A stretch of DNA of 37,660 bases from UBA7359 sp964523895 (GCA_964523895.1 CAZGBJ010000023.1:1-37660); one strand, 5' to 3'; counted from the stretch's first letter, positions 26,149 through 34,379 are shown. The notes: generated by a model from the sequence alone, not told the origin. Numbers and translations: made by a program.

Positions 26149-26811
26149 ATGTCACATGAGTCAAGAATTGTCACCAGTAAGCAAACTGGTGTACATAAAG
26201 ATCTTGAAAGTGGTATAAAAAAACACCTCGCTAATCCTTTTAGAAAACCCTACCGGCCATTTAGCGCTGATATTTTTCATCAAGCGAATGAAATAATAAA
26301 TAATTTAAACCTGCCGATAATACTCGATTCCGGCTGTGGAACCGGAGAAAGTAGTCACATTTTATCTCAACAAAATACCGATGCATTAATAGTAGGTATC
26401 GACAAATCAGAAAAACGCCTGGATGGTTATCTTAAAAATGAAAACTTTTATGATAAAGATAATTTAATTTTAATAAGAGCTGACGTCATTGATATCTGGC
26501 GAATGATTAAACAGTCAAGCTGGAACATTAAAAAACACTATTTACTATATCCGAATCCCTGGCCAAAAAAAGACCAATTAAAACGCCGCTGGCATGGTCA
26601 CCCTATATTTCCTGAAATGTTAAGTTTATGTGATCACATTGAATTAAGAACCAATTGGCTAATTTATGCAGAAGAATTTAAATCAGCATTAGAGTTGGTA
26701 ACTGCTAAATCTGTTTTATTAGAGACAATTGAAGTAGATCAGTTTATTAGTCCATTTGAGAAAAAGTATTTTGAAAGCGGACATGAGTTGTTCCGGGTAA
26801 CTACTTCGTAG
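26149..26811 (+). CDS. TrmB-family tRNA (guanine-N7)-methyltransferase-like protein
   Basis: SAM-dependent methyltransferase of 220 aa. The SAM site is LDSGCGTGESSH (residues about 63-74). The TrmB hallmark F-P-D-P-W-P-K-K-x-H-x-K-R-R appears as YPNPWPKKDQLKRR (about 143-156), with Asn replacing the usual Asp and no His. Its N-terminus is also unlike canonical TrmB. It is probably a paralogue; whether it still makes m7G46 is uncertain. It follows pyrK by 4 bp, and a perfect 12-bp palindrome, GTGACATGTCAC, spans the junction. Confidence 0.8.
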   Translation: MSHESRIVTSKQTGVHKDLESGIKKHLANPFRKPYRPFSADIFHQANEIINNLNLPIILDSGCGTGESSHILSQQNTDALIVGIDKSEKRLDGYLKNENFYDKDNLILIRADVIDIWRMIKQSSWNIKKHYLLYPNPWPKKDQLKRRWHGHPIFPEMLSLCDHIELRTNWLIYAEEFKSALELVTAKSVLLETIEVDQFISPFEKKYFESGHELFRVTTS

Positions 26812-26830
26812 TTATCTTTAAAGTTCTTAT

Positions 26831-26886
26831 TTCGTCTGATGACGAGTCACTTTCTCTTGAGCACGCAAGAGAAAGTGACTTGCTAT
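26831..26886. repeat. hairpin repeat module (CGTC/GACG plus 15-bp stem)
   Basis: A mini hairpin CGTC-TGAT-GACG (26833-26844) is followed by a perfect 15-bp stem, AGTCACTTTCTCTTG (26845-26859), loop AGCACG, and its complement (26866-26880). No T-tract follows. The same two-part design, with related sequence, opens the large repeat at 36739-36780. It could also serve as a terminator for the trmB-like gene. Confidence 0.6.
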
Positions 26887-26909
26887 CAAGCAAAATAATA
26901 TCTTAAACA

Positions 26910-26938
26910 TTTACATATATAGTCCGACAGCCTATATT
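26910..26938 (+). promoter_or_regulatory. sigma70-like promoter of ybiI
   Basis: TTTACA (26910-26915), 17-bp spacer, TATATT (26933-26938): five of six consensus bases in each box. It predicts a start near 26945 and a leader of about 33 nt before the ybiI ATG. Confidence 0.5.
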
Positions 26939-26977
26939 TAAAAACTCAGAAAAAATATTCTTAAATAGGAAAAAGCA

Positions 26978-27244
26978 ATGGCTAGTGGTTGGGCTCCTGA
27001 AGGGGCTGTTCAGGAACAAATTGATGCGAGTATAAAAGATGCGATCAAACAGGCTCGTAGTGAGATGCCTGCTGGTGAAGGTTTAACGCACTGTGAGGAA
27101 TGTGAAGGCGCTATTCCAGAAGCACGCCGTCAAGCTATATCCGGCGTGCGTTTGTGCGTCAATTGCCAGGCACAGCGCGACGAGAACAAAGAAGTTTTCA
27201 CTGGCTTTAATCGGCGCGGCAGTAAAGATAGCCAATTAAGATAG
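26978..27244 (+). CDS. ybiI: DksA/TraR-type zinc finger protein YbiI
   Basis: A small (88 aa) member of the DksA/TraR family that keeps the C4 zinc finger (Cys39, Cys42, Cys60, Cys63) and the characteristic MASGWA start and GFNRRGSKDSQLR end of E. coli YbiI. Without the long coiled-coil arm of DksA its effect on RNA polymerase is unclear; the family function is not established. A good ribosome-binding site (AGGAAA) precedes the ATG. The stop is 3 bp from the convergent phoX-like gene. Confidence 0.93.
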   Translation: MASGWAPEGAVQEQIDASIKDAIKQARSEMPAGEGLTHCEECEGAIPEARRQAISGVRLCVNCQAQRDENKEVFTGFNRRGSKDSQLR

Positions 27245-27247
27245 TCA

Positions 27248-28381
27248 TTATCCAAACGTAACTTCATACGTCATCCCGTCTTTGCTCTTTCCTGATTTTC
27301 CTCTTTGTGAAGAAAAATAGAGACGCTTTCCATTTGGAGAGAATGCGAGACCCGTTATTTCCGATCTGTTTTGACCAAATACTTGCACAAGAATATGCGG
27401 CTGATAATTATGATCCAATGCAATAATTTGCATATTATCACCATCTTCTGCTATCAATAGTTCGCCGGATTGTGACACGGCAATATTATCAACGCCTCTA
27501 AGCAAGGGCTGTTGATAATCTGCGGCATCATAAACTTTTGATATCAAACCAGTATTAATATGGTACTGCCAAACGATATTATCTATTTTTGTTGTGAAAT
27601 AAATTGCTCCATCATGATAGATAATGCCTTCACCGCCTCTAAATCGAGCAACTTCTTTAATTTGATAACGTGTTGGTTTTGTTTTAGCTAGTGGGTCGTC
27701 TATCTTTTTCCATAACAATACATTCTTGTTTGCAACCGCAACTTCAAGAACACCGGTTGATAGAACCCCTTTTTTATCCGGTTTAAATCGATACAAGCAC
27801 CCGTCTTTCACATCTTCCGTCATGTAACAAGCATGAGACTTTGGATCAACAGCAACGGCTTCATGATTAAATGAGCCCATTGCTGGTCTTGCTTGTGCTT
27901 TTATCTTGCCTTCTGGATCACATTCATAAACTTGTCCTTTATTACCGTTTTCTTCACAGGACAACCAGGTATTCCAGGGTGTTTTCCCACCGGCGCAATT
28001 AAAAGTTGTGTTTCTCAAAATAGGGTACGCATCAATAATGTCACCCTTGCTATTAAAACGAATAACACTGGCACCACCTCGTTGTTTTCTCATTTCACTA
28101 TTGGAAACGTATAGCCAGCCATTAATGTCGGTCGAATAACAAGCGCCGCCATCCGGTGCGCCATGCCAAAAAAACGATTGAGTACTAATCACTGGCTTGT
28201 TTGATTGAGCAACGAGTCGTATCGAGCTACCTTCTGGTATTGCAATATTATGCGTTTCATCAAGATATAGCTTTTTATTAAAGGTGACAGGGGTATTGAA
28301 GCCAATACGTGGCACTGCCAGACTGGCAAGACCAAGCATTGCGTACTTGGTAAATTTGCGGCGAGATAGTAACGACTTCAT
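27248..28381 (-). CDS. Tat-exported PhoX-like (DUF839) protein
   Basis: A 377-aa protein with a twin-arginine signal, SRRKFTKYAMLGLASLAVP (residues about 6-24), predicting export of a folded, probably metal-bearing enzyme. The mature part is a beta-propeller-like DUF839/PhoX domain: GGACYSTDINGWLYVSNSE, GSFNHEAVAVDP, CYMTEDVKDGCLYRFKP, RGGEGIIYHDGAIYFTT and ITGLAFSPNGKRLYFSSQRG. PhoX enzymes are calcium/iron alkaline phosphatases, but classical PhoX is much longer, so phosphatase activity is uncertain. A Glu/Asp-rich set of potential Ca ligands remains. A short TCGTAT/ATACGA dyad lies directly upstream at 28385-28399. Confidence 0.8.
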   Translation of the reverse strand: MKSLLSRRKFTKYAMLGLASLAVPRIGFNTPVTFNKKLYLDETHNIAIPEGSSIRLVAQSNKPVISTQSFFWHGAPDGGACYSTDINGWLYVSNSEMRKQRGGASVIRFNSKGDIIDAYPILRNTTFNCAGGKTPWNTWLSCEENGNKGQVYECDPEGKIKAQARPAMGSFNHEAVAVDPKSHACYMTEDVKDGCLYRFKPDKKGVLSTGVLEVAVANKNVLLWKKIDDPLAKTKPTRYQIKEVARFRGGEGIIYHDGAIYFTTKIDNIVWQYHINTGLISKVYDAADYQQPLLRGVDNIAVSQSGELLIAEDGDNMQIIALDHNYQPHILVQVFGQNRSEITGLAFSPNGKRLYFSSQRGKSGKSKDGMTYEVTFG

Positions 28382-28450
28382 TAATCGTATTTTATACGAA
28401 TAATATGAACTTATTGTTACAAAATATTAATTAACTATATGTATTGAACC

Positions 28451-30070
28451 TTAATAATCTGGATCATACATGTAATCTTTGATTATCTTTTCCAGATCTT
28501 TTGGTCTTTCTGTTTTTGTTGTCTTGCCAGCATAAGCATGTTCCGCGACAGCCAAGGCAATATTGTATGAAACTTCACGTATAGTATTCAATGGTGGGTA
28601 GATCATGCCTTTATCCAGCTCATTCTGACTTACTTGCTCTGCTAATACTTGTGCTGCTGTCAAAAACATATCTTCTGTAATAACCGAGGTCTCGCTAATG
28701 ATTGCTCCCAAGCCTATGCCGGGAAAGATATAGACATTATTGCCCTGGCCAGGGCTAAATTCCTTATCACCATAATTTACCGGCGCAAAAGGACTGCCAC
28801 TGGCAAAAATAACTTTACCTTGGCTCCAATCATAAGCCTCCATTGCTGTACATTCGGCACGTGAGGTTGGGTTGGAGAGAGCAAAAATAGTAGGGCGTTC
28901 ATTTACTTTCGACATTGCTTCAACGACATCATGAGTAAACGTATTCGGCGCGCCCGTTGCACCGATTAATACATTCGGCTTAATTTCATTGATTGCATCA
29001 ATAAAACCAAGCGGTTCATGTTCATGCATATAAGGCTGATTATGCGGCAACAAACCTTTGCGGCCTTCTACCAGCAAACCTTCAACATCAACAAACCATA
29101 AGCGTTGTCTGGCTTCACTCTCTGATAGACCTTCCTGTTGCAAGGCGTAGCATAATAAATCAGCAATTCCTGTTGCTGCTGATCCTGCGCCTAGAAACAT
29201 AATTTTCATATCCTTGAACTTTAATCCCGATATCCGTGTACTGGCATGAATACCCGCTAATGCAACACCGGCCGTACCTTGAATATCGTCATTAAAACAA
29301 AGCAACTCATTCCGATATTTATTCAGTAAAGAGTATGCGTTAGGTGTGAGAAAATCTTCAAACTGAATCAAGGCATCGGGAAAAGTCTCTTTTGCAGCCT
29401 GTATAAATTCATCGACAAAATCATTGTAAGCATCACCGATCACTCTGTCCTGATTTAAACCGAGATAGTAGGGATCATGACGATATTCAACATTGTTTGT
29501 TCCAACATCAAGCATGATCGGTAAACATTGATGCGGCTTAATTCCTGCACAGGCAACATACAATGCTAACTTACCAATAGGTATGCCAATGCCATTGGTG
29601 CCCAAATCACCTAAGCCAAGTATGCGTTCGCCGTCGGTTACAACAATGACTTTTATATCTCTATATGGCCAATTTTCTAATACGTCTTTAATTTCACCTT
29701 TGTCTTCAGTCGTTATGTACATGCCCCTCGGTCTACGAAACATATGCGCATATTCTTTACAAGCCTGCCCCACTGTTGGCGTATAAATTAAAGGCATAAC
29801 TTCTTCGATATTATTAATAACTAACTTATAAAATAATTGTTCGTTTCTGGCTTGTAGTGCAGTTAAAAAAACATACCTCTCAATATCATCATGCTTACAA
29901 CGCATGTTTTTAAGTGTTCTTTCTATTTGAACTTCAGGCGAAACAACTTTTGGAGGGAGAAGACCACGTAATTTATGTTTTTTACGTTCTTTCGCGGTAA
30001 AAGCAGTACCTTTATTAGTTGATGCGCTATTAAGCGCCATAAATCCAGTGAGTGGTTTCTTCTCATTCAT
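28451..30070 (-). CDS. maeA: NAD-type malic enzyme (malate dehydrogenase, decarboxylating)
   Basis: Oxidatively decarboxylates malate to pyruvate and CO2. The 539-aa length fits the large malic enzyme family. Landmarks: YTPTVGQACKEYAHMFRRPRGMYI (malate site), VVTDGERILGLGDLGTNGIGIPIGKLALY, the metal-binding ELLCFNDDIQGTAGVALAG and the Rossmann loop IMFLGAGSAATGIADLL. The cofactor preference (NAD versus NADP) is not fixed by sequence alone. It is transcribed with the PilZ gene, which lies 15 bp upstream on the same strand. Confidence 0.95.
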   Translation of the reverse strand: MNEKKPLTGFMALNSASTNKGTAFTAKERKKHKLRGLLPPKVVSPEVQIERTLKNMRCKHDDIERYVFLTALQARNEQLFYKLVINNIEEVMPLIYTPTVGQACKEYAHMFRRPRGMYITTEDKGEIKDVLENWPYRDIKVIVVTDGERILGLGDLGTNGIGIPIGKLALYVACAGIKPHQCLPIMLDVGTNNVEYRHDPYYLGLNQDRVIGDAYNDFVDEFIQAAKETFPDALIQFEDFLTPNAYSLLNKYRNELLCFNDDIQGTAGVALAGIHASTRISGLKFKDMKIMFLGAGSAATGIADLLCYALQQEGLSESEARQRLWFVDVEGLLVEGRKGLLPHNQPYMHEHEPLGFIDAINEIKPNVLIGATGAPNTFTHDVVEAMSKVNERPTIFALSNPTSRAECTAMEAYDWSQGKVIFASGSPFAPVNYGDKEFSPGQGNNVYIFPGIGLGAIISETSVITEDMFLTAAQVLAEQVSQNELDKGMIYPPLNTIREVSYNIALAVAEHAYAGKTTKTERPKDLEKIIKDYMYDPDY

Positions 30071-30085
30071 GACTTATAAGACCTG

Positions 30086-30502
30086 TTACATTCCTGGAAA
30101 ATTATCTGCATGTTTTTCTACCCATTCCTTTGCCGCTTCTTCACTTGATAATTCTAGTCCTTCATTATGTAAGAGTTCATTACGATAATGTTCAATATGA
30201 CATATCTGTTCTACCATACGAAGCAAGAACATCTTGTCTTTACTAACAATAAATTCAACACCTACTTCATACATTTCACTACTTGGTTTACACCAAACAG
30301 CTTTACCACTAATTTCAAAAGAGGGGTCAACACACTCTATCGTCATCTTCACCGAGCTACCTTTATCAATAGGTTCAGAACATAAGCAACTAACTCCGCC
30401 AAAACTGACGTTATTTAATGTATTCATTCCGGGACTTGCCTCGCCATCCTGTTTGCTCAATTGAACAGGAACACTGGATGGGTGACGAATAAACTCTCTC
30501 AA
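30086..30502 (-). CDS. PilZ domain protein, putative c-di-GMP receptor
   Basis: A 138-aa single-domain PilZ protein. The two c-di-GMP-binding motifs are present: R-x3-R near the N-terminus (REFIR, residues 2-6) and (D/N)-x-S-x-x-G as NVSFGG (about 31-36). It would bind c-di-GMP and act on an unknown partner. The start is TTG (30500-30502), supported by a GGAG ribosome-binding site about 8 bp upstream. It precedes malic enzyme on the same strand. With the GGDEF gene and the pilus ATPases it suggests c-di-GMP control of motility, by inference. Confidence 0.88.
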   Translation of the reverse strand: MREFIRHPSSVPVQLSKQDGEASPGMNTLNNVSFGGVSCLCSEPIDKGSSVKMTIECVDPSFEISGKAVWCKPSSEMYEVGVEFIVSKDKMFLLRMVEQICHIEHYRNELLHNEGLELSSEEAAKEWVEKHADNFPGM

Positions 30503-30528
30503 TGGCTAACTCCAAATAGCAAAAAATG

Positions 30529-30729
30529 CATCCTTAGTCGAATGGCACTTACTTAAGGACGAACGCTATGAAATATGCCTGTAACCACCTATTCTTCGTC
30601 TTTCTGGCGAAAGCCAGAATCCAGTCGATTCCAACGAGTCCGCTTTGCGGACACTTTTATTTACTGGATGCTGGTATACACCAGCATGACAGCATTTTTC
30701 CTTAAGTAAGTGCCATTCCATCCTTAGTC
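30529..30729. mobile_element. IS4-like MITE with 11-bp target duplication
   Basis: The element proper is 30540-30718 (179 bp). Its perfect 20-bp terminal inverted repeats start GAATGGCACTTACTTAAGG. Perfect direct repeats CATCCTTAGTC flank it (30529-30539 and 30719-30729). The length of the duplication and the ...TTAAGG end recall IS4-group elements. The interior has no transposase; it holds three hairpins: TTCTGGC/GCCAGAA (30602-30619), GTCCGC/GCGGAC (30638-30652) and ATGCTGGT/ACCAGCAT (30668-30687). It lies upstream of the PilZ gene and fills most of the 318-bp gene-free gap. Confidence 0.88.
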
Positions 30730-30760
30730 CTTTATCGGCAGAAATTTCACTTTATTAAAT

Positions 30761-30784
30761 AAAAAAAGGCCGCTAGGGCCTTTT
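30761..30784 (-). terminator. rho-independent terminator of the pilus ATPase cluster
   Basis: On the minus strand: AAAAGGCC, loop CTAGC, GGCC, then seven T. It sits 37 bp beyond the stop of the third pilus ATPase gene, which ends at 30821. Confidence 0.85.
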
Positions 30785-30820
30785 AATGAATTGAGCCAAT
30801 GGCTCTTAAGCTAATAATAG

Positions 30821-31876
30821 TTAACCAAAACTAATTTTATTTTCAAGGTTAGTTCTTGAGTCGGCATTGTTCAATGCTTCTTCCAACTCAATTCGACCTT
30901 CTTTATATAAGTTAAATAACGCTACATCAAAAGTTTGCATACCTTTCTGACCACTTTCTGCCATGGCCACTTTTAGTTCATCAATATCACCTTTGAGTAT
31001 GAGCTCTTGAATGTGCGGCGTATTGATTAATATTTCAATTGCCGCACAACGCTTGCCATCAACAGCTAATACGAGTCGTTGTGAAACTACTGCTCGTATG
31101 TTTAATGATAAATCCATAAACAATTGTTTATGCATATCTTGTGGAAACATATTAATGACGCGTTCCATAGCCTGATTCGCATTGTTCGCATGTAAAGTGG
31201 AGATAGCCAAATGACCGGTATTTGCTAACTCAAGTGCAGCTTCCATAGTTACACTATCTCGAATTTCACCAATCAAAATAACGTCCGGCGCTTCTCGCAG
31301 CGAGGCCTTGAGTGCATTAGCGTAGGATTGTGTATCAACACCAACTTCGCGCTGGTTCACAATTGCTTTTAAATTAGGGTGACTAAATTCAACCGGGTCT
31401 TCAATTGTTAGTATATGACCTGCCATATTTTGATTGCGATGGTTGATCATCGCCGCCAGTGTTGTTGATTTACCAGAACCGGTTGCGCCTACCATCAGTA
31501 TAAGACCGCGCTTGTTCATAATTAACTCGGACAATATTTCTGGCACACCAAGCTGACTGATCGTTGGTATTTCATTTGGGATTCGACGCAAGACCATGCC
31601 AACTTCACCACGTTGACGAAAAACATTGACTCGAAAGCGTGCCTGATCTGCCAGAGGAATTGCAAAGTCACATTCCATTCTTTCTTCAAATTCTGCAATC
31701 TGCTTTTCATTCATTATTCCGTAAGCCGCAGCTTTGGTCAGCTCACCGGTAAGCACTGTCTTACCAACTGATGTAGCTTTACCTTCCATTTTAACCTTGA
31801 CTGGAGAATCTGTAGTCAAAAAAAGATCCGAGGCATCTTTTTCAACCATTAGTTTCAGATAGGGAGTAATGTCCAT
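30821..31876 (-). CDS. third PilT/PilU-family pilus ATPase (PilU-like paralogue)
   Basis: A hexameric secretion-type ATPase of 351 aa. Walker A is GATGSGKSTTLAAM (residues about 128-141), the Asp box and Walker B region contains ILIGEIRD, and the His box is TGHLAISTLHANNANQAMERVI. The region that in PilT reads AIRNLIRE is HIQELILKGDIDELKVAM here, as in PilU, which suggests an accessory rather than autonomous retraction motor. It lacks the acidic C-terminal extension of the neighbouring PilU. It is the last of three such genes on the strand and is followed by a strong terminator. No clear ribosome-binding site precedes its ATG. Confidence 0.9.
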   Translation of the reverse strand: MDITPYLKLMVEKDASDLFLTTDSPVKVKMEGKATSVGKTVLTGELTKAAAYGIMNEKQIAEFEERMECDFAIPLADQARFRVNVFRQRGEVGMVLRRIPNEIPTISQLGVPEILSELIMNKRGLILMVGATGSGKSTTLAAMINHRNQNMAGHILTIEDPVEFSHPNLKAIVNQREVGVDTQSYANALKASLREAPDVILIGEIRDSVTMEAALELANTGHLAISTLHANNANQAMERVINMFPQDMHKQLFMDLSLNIRAVVSQRLVLAVDGKRCAAIEILINTPHIQELILKGDIDELKVAMAESGQKGMQTFDVALFNLYKEGRIELEEALNNADSRTNLENKISFG

Positions 31877-31946
31877 GCTTGTTAAGTACCGTTGTTATGT
31901 TTCTTATTATTAATTATGCATCTGCGATACAATAATAGTAAATTTA

Positions 31947-33113
31947 TTAGCGCACCATTCCTGATTCTTCATCGGTCTCTTCCAAACTTAAATGATCGAG
32001 ACCTTCTTCCATATCCTTACCTTTAGATGCTTTTCCTTCTAGTTTAATACGTAAACGTAATTCATTCATCGAATCGGCTGATCTCAAAGCGTCTTCCAGT
32101 TTAATTTTATCTGCTTCGTATAAGTCAAATAAAGCCTGGTCAAAGGTCTTCATTCCCAACTCATTTGATTTAGCCATAATCGCCTTAATTTCATGCACTT
32201 CACCTTTTAAAATTAAATCTGAAATCAATGGAGAGTTTAAAAGTATTTCAATAGCAGCAGCACGACCTTTGCCATCTACGGTTTTTAATAAACGTTGCGA
32301 AATAACCGCTTTTAAGTTCAATGATAAATCCATCAACAATTGCATTTTACGTTCTTCCGAGAAGAAGTTGATAATACGATCCAATGCCTGGTTTGAGCTA
32401 TTCGCGTGCAGAGTCGCCATTGCCAGGTGTCCCGTTTCAGCAAAGGCGATACCAAATTCCATCGTATCCTTGTCTCGTATTTCACCTAGCAGAATCACAT
32501 CCGGGGCCTGACGAAGTGTATTCTTCAAAGCAATTTCCCAATCATCGCAATCAACACCAACCTCACGTTGCATAATGATGCAATTTTTATGCGGATGAAC
32601 ATATTCGATAGGATCTTCAATTGTAATGATATGGCCATAGGTATTTGCATTACGATAGTCAAGCATTGCTGCCAACGATGTTGATTTACCAGAACCCGTA
32701 CCACCCACCATGATAACCAGACCATTCTTGGTCATAACCACATCTTTAAGTACTTCCGGCAGACCTAATTTATCTAGGTTGGGCACATCCGTTTCGATCA
32801 CTCGCATAACCAAACCACAAAATGTCTGTTGTATAAATGCATTAGCACGGAAACGACCAATACCAACCGGCGCTACTGCAAAGTTACATTCCTTGGTCGC
32901 TTCATACTCCTTTAACTGCTTGTCATTCATGACTGCATAAGCAAGTGCTTTGGTATTTTCTGGAGTCAATTCGGTTTTGGAAACGGGCGTCATTTTGCCG
33001 TGTACTTTCATCGCTGGTGGGAAACCAACTGTGATAAATAAATCAGAACCACCCTTCTCAACCAACAGCTTGAGAAGATCACGCATAAATTTTATCGCCT
33101 GTTCTCTTTCCAT
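31947..33113 (-). CDS. pilU: type IV pilus retraction ATPase PilU
   Basis: PilU is a PilT-dependent accessory motor that strengthens pilus retraction in gammaproteobacteria. The 388 aa carry Walker A GGTGSGKSTSLAAM, ILLGEIRD, the His box TGHLAMATLHANSSNQALDR and the PilU-type LILKGEVHEIKAIM instead of AIRNLIRE. The C-terminus has the acidic tail (about 30 residues) typical of PilU. A strong GGGAGAGGG ribosome-binding sequence precedes the ATG. It lies 50 bp downstream of pilT. Confidence 0.95.
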   Translation of the reverse strand: MEREQAIKFMRDLLKLLVEKGGSDLFITVGFPPAMKVHGKMTPVSKTELTPENTKALAYAVMNDKQLKEYEATKECNFAVAPVGIGRFRANAFIQQTFCGLVMRVIETDVPNLDKLGLPEVLKDVVMTKNGLVIMVGGTGSGKSTSLAAMLDYRNANTYGHIITIEDPIEYVHPHKNCIIMQREVGVDCDDWEIALKNTLRQAPDVILLGEIRDKDTMEFGIAFAETGHLAMATLHANSSNQALDRIINFFSEERKMQLLMDLSLNLKAVISQRLLKTVDGKGRAAAIEILLNSPLISDLILKGEVHEIKAIMAKSNELGMKTFDQALFDLYEADKIKLEDALRSADSMNELRLRIKLEGKASKGKDMEEGLDHLSLEETDEESGMVR

Positions 33114-33163
33114 CTAACCCTCTCCCGATTAAGGAATTAGTATAACTCTAGTATTAGGATGCT

Positions 33164-34198
33164 CTAGAAATTATCTTTATTTGCTGCTTTCGACATCGCT
33201 TCCTGACGCGTTACCACATTTTTTTGTACAAGTTCCTGTAAGTTCTGATCCAGCGTCTGCATACCAAAGGCTTGCCCGGTTTGAATGGCTGAATACATTT
33301 GCGCAATTTTGTTTTCTCGAATCAGATTACGAATAGCCGGCGTACCAATCATAATTTCGTGTGCAGCCACACGGCCACCGCCCGATTTCTTCAATAAGGT
33401 CTGTGAAATAACACACTTTAATGATTCAGATAACATCGCCCGAATCATATCTTTCTCAGCAGCAGGAAATACATCGACAACACGGTCAATGGTTTTTGCC
33501 GCAGAACTGGTATGCAAAGTACCAAATACCAGGTGACCTGTTTCAGCTGCAGATAGCGCTAATCGGATTGTTTCAAGATCTCGCATTTCGCCGACCAGAA
33601 TAACGTCTGGATCTTCACGTAAGGCTGAACGTAATGCTTCGTTAAATCCAAGCGTATCACGATGCACTTCACGTTGGTTGATAAGACACTTCTTACTTTT
33701 ATGTACAAATTCGATTGGATCTTCAACTGTCAGGATATGACCGTATTCGGTATCATTTTTATGATTCACCATAGCTGCTAAGGTGGTTGATTTACCAGAA
33801 CCCGTTGGGCCAGTAACTAAAACAACACCTCTAGGTGTATCAGAAATCTCTTCAAAAATTTTCGGGGCATTCAATTGTTCTAGCGTAAGAATTTCAGAAG
33901 GAATAGTTCGAAATACAGCGCCGGAACCTCGATTCTGGTTAAAAGCATTGACACGAAAGCGAGCCAGACCGGGGATTTCAAAAGAAAAGTCACACTCCAG
34001 AAATTCTTCATAATCCTTACGCTGTTTATCGTTCATGATGTCATAGACCATATCATGAACATCTTTATGATCCATGGTAGGGACGTTGATACGGCGCATA
34101 TCGCCATCAACACGTATCATTGGCGGCTCACCTGCAGATAGATGCAGATCCGAACTACCGTTTTTAACACCGAAGGCTAAAAGTTCACCAATATCCAT
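33164..34198 (-). CDS. pilT: type IV pilus twitching motility ATPase PilT
   Basis: The main hexameric retraction motor, depolymerising the pilus for twitching and DNA uptake. At 344 aa it has standard length with GPTGSGKSTTLAAM (Walker A), ILTVEDPIEF, VILVGEMRD (Walker B), the His box TGHLVFGTLHTSS and the retraction-specific AIRNLIRE motif near residue 288. GGGAGAG precedes the ATG. It is the first gene of a pilT-pilU-pilU2 unit and is divergent from yggS, as in P. aeruginosa. Confidence 0.97.
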   Translation of the reverse strand: MDIGELLAFGVKNGSSDLHLSAGEPPMIRVDGDMRRINVPTMDHKDVHDMVYDIMNDKQRKDYEEFLECDFSFEIPGLARFRVNAFNQNRGSGAVFRTIPSEILTLEQLNAPKIFEEISDTPRGVVLVTGPTGSGKSTTLAAMVNHKNDTEYGHILTVEDPIEFVHKSKKCLINQREVHRDTLGFNEALRSALREDPDVILVGEMRDLETIRLALSAAETGHLVFGTLHTSSAAKTIDRVVDVFPAAEKDMIRAMLSESLKCVISQTLLKKSGGGRVAAHEIMIGTPAIRNLIRENKIAQMYSAIQTGQAFGMQTLDQNLQELVQKNVVTRQEAMSKAANKDNF

Positions 34199-34276
34199 TT
34201 ATCTCTCCCATTTAGGTAATGACATAGATGACTATGCATGTTGCAATATTATTCTCTGTTTTTTTACTTGCAAAGA

Positions 34277-34316
34277 GGGTGAAATCGATAAACTGAGATT
34301 AACGCTCATTTCACCC
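34277..34316. promoter_or_regulatory. inverted repeat between pilT and yggS
   Basis: GGGTGAAAT (34277-34285) and ATTTCACCC (34308-34316), a perfect 9-bp dyad with a 22-nt spacer in the divergent pilT/yggS gap. It could be an operator or a hairpin in the pilT leader; no function is assigned. Confidence 0.35.
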
Positions 34317-34379
34317 GCATACTGTTGTTAATATTACTGATATTTTAAATTATAGACTACTTAATAATAGCCTCTTTTT

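Noticed and set aside
26144..26155. GTGACATGTCAC palindrome at the pyrK/trmB-like junction
   Set aside because: It is formed by stop, start and adjacent codons; a 12-bp palindrome can easily be chance, and both genes are in the same operon.
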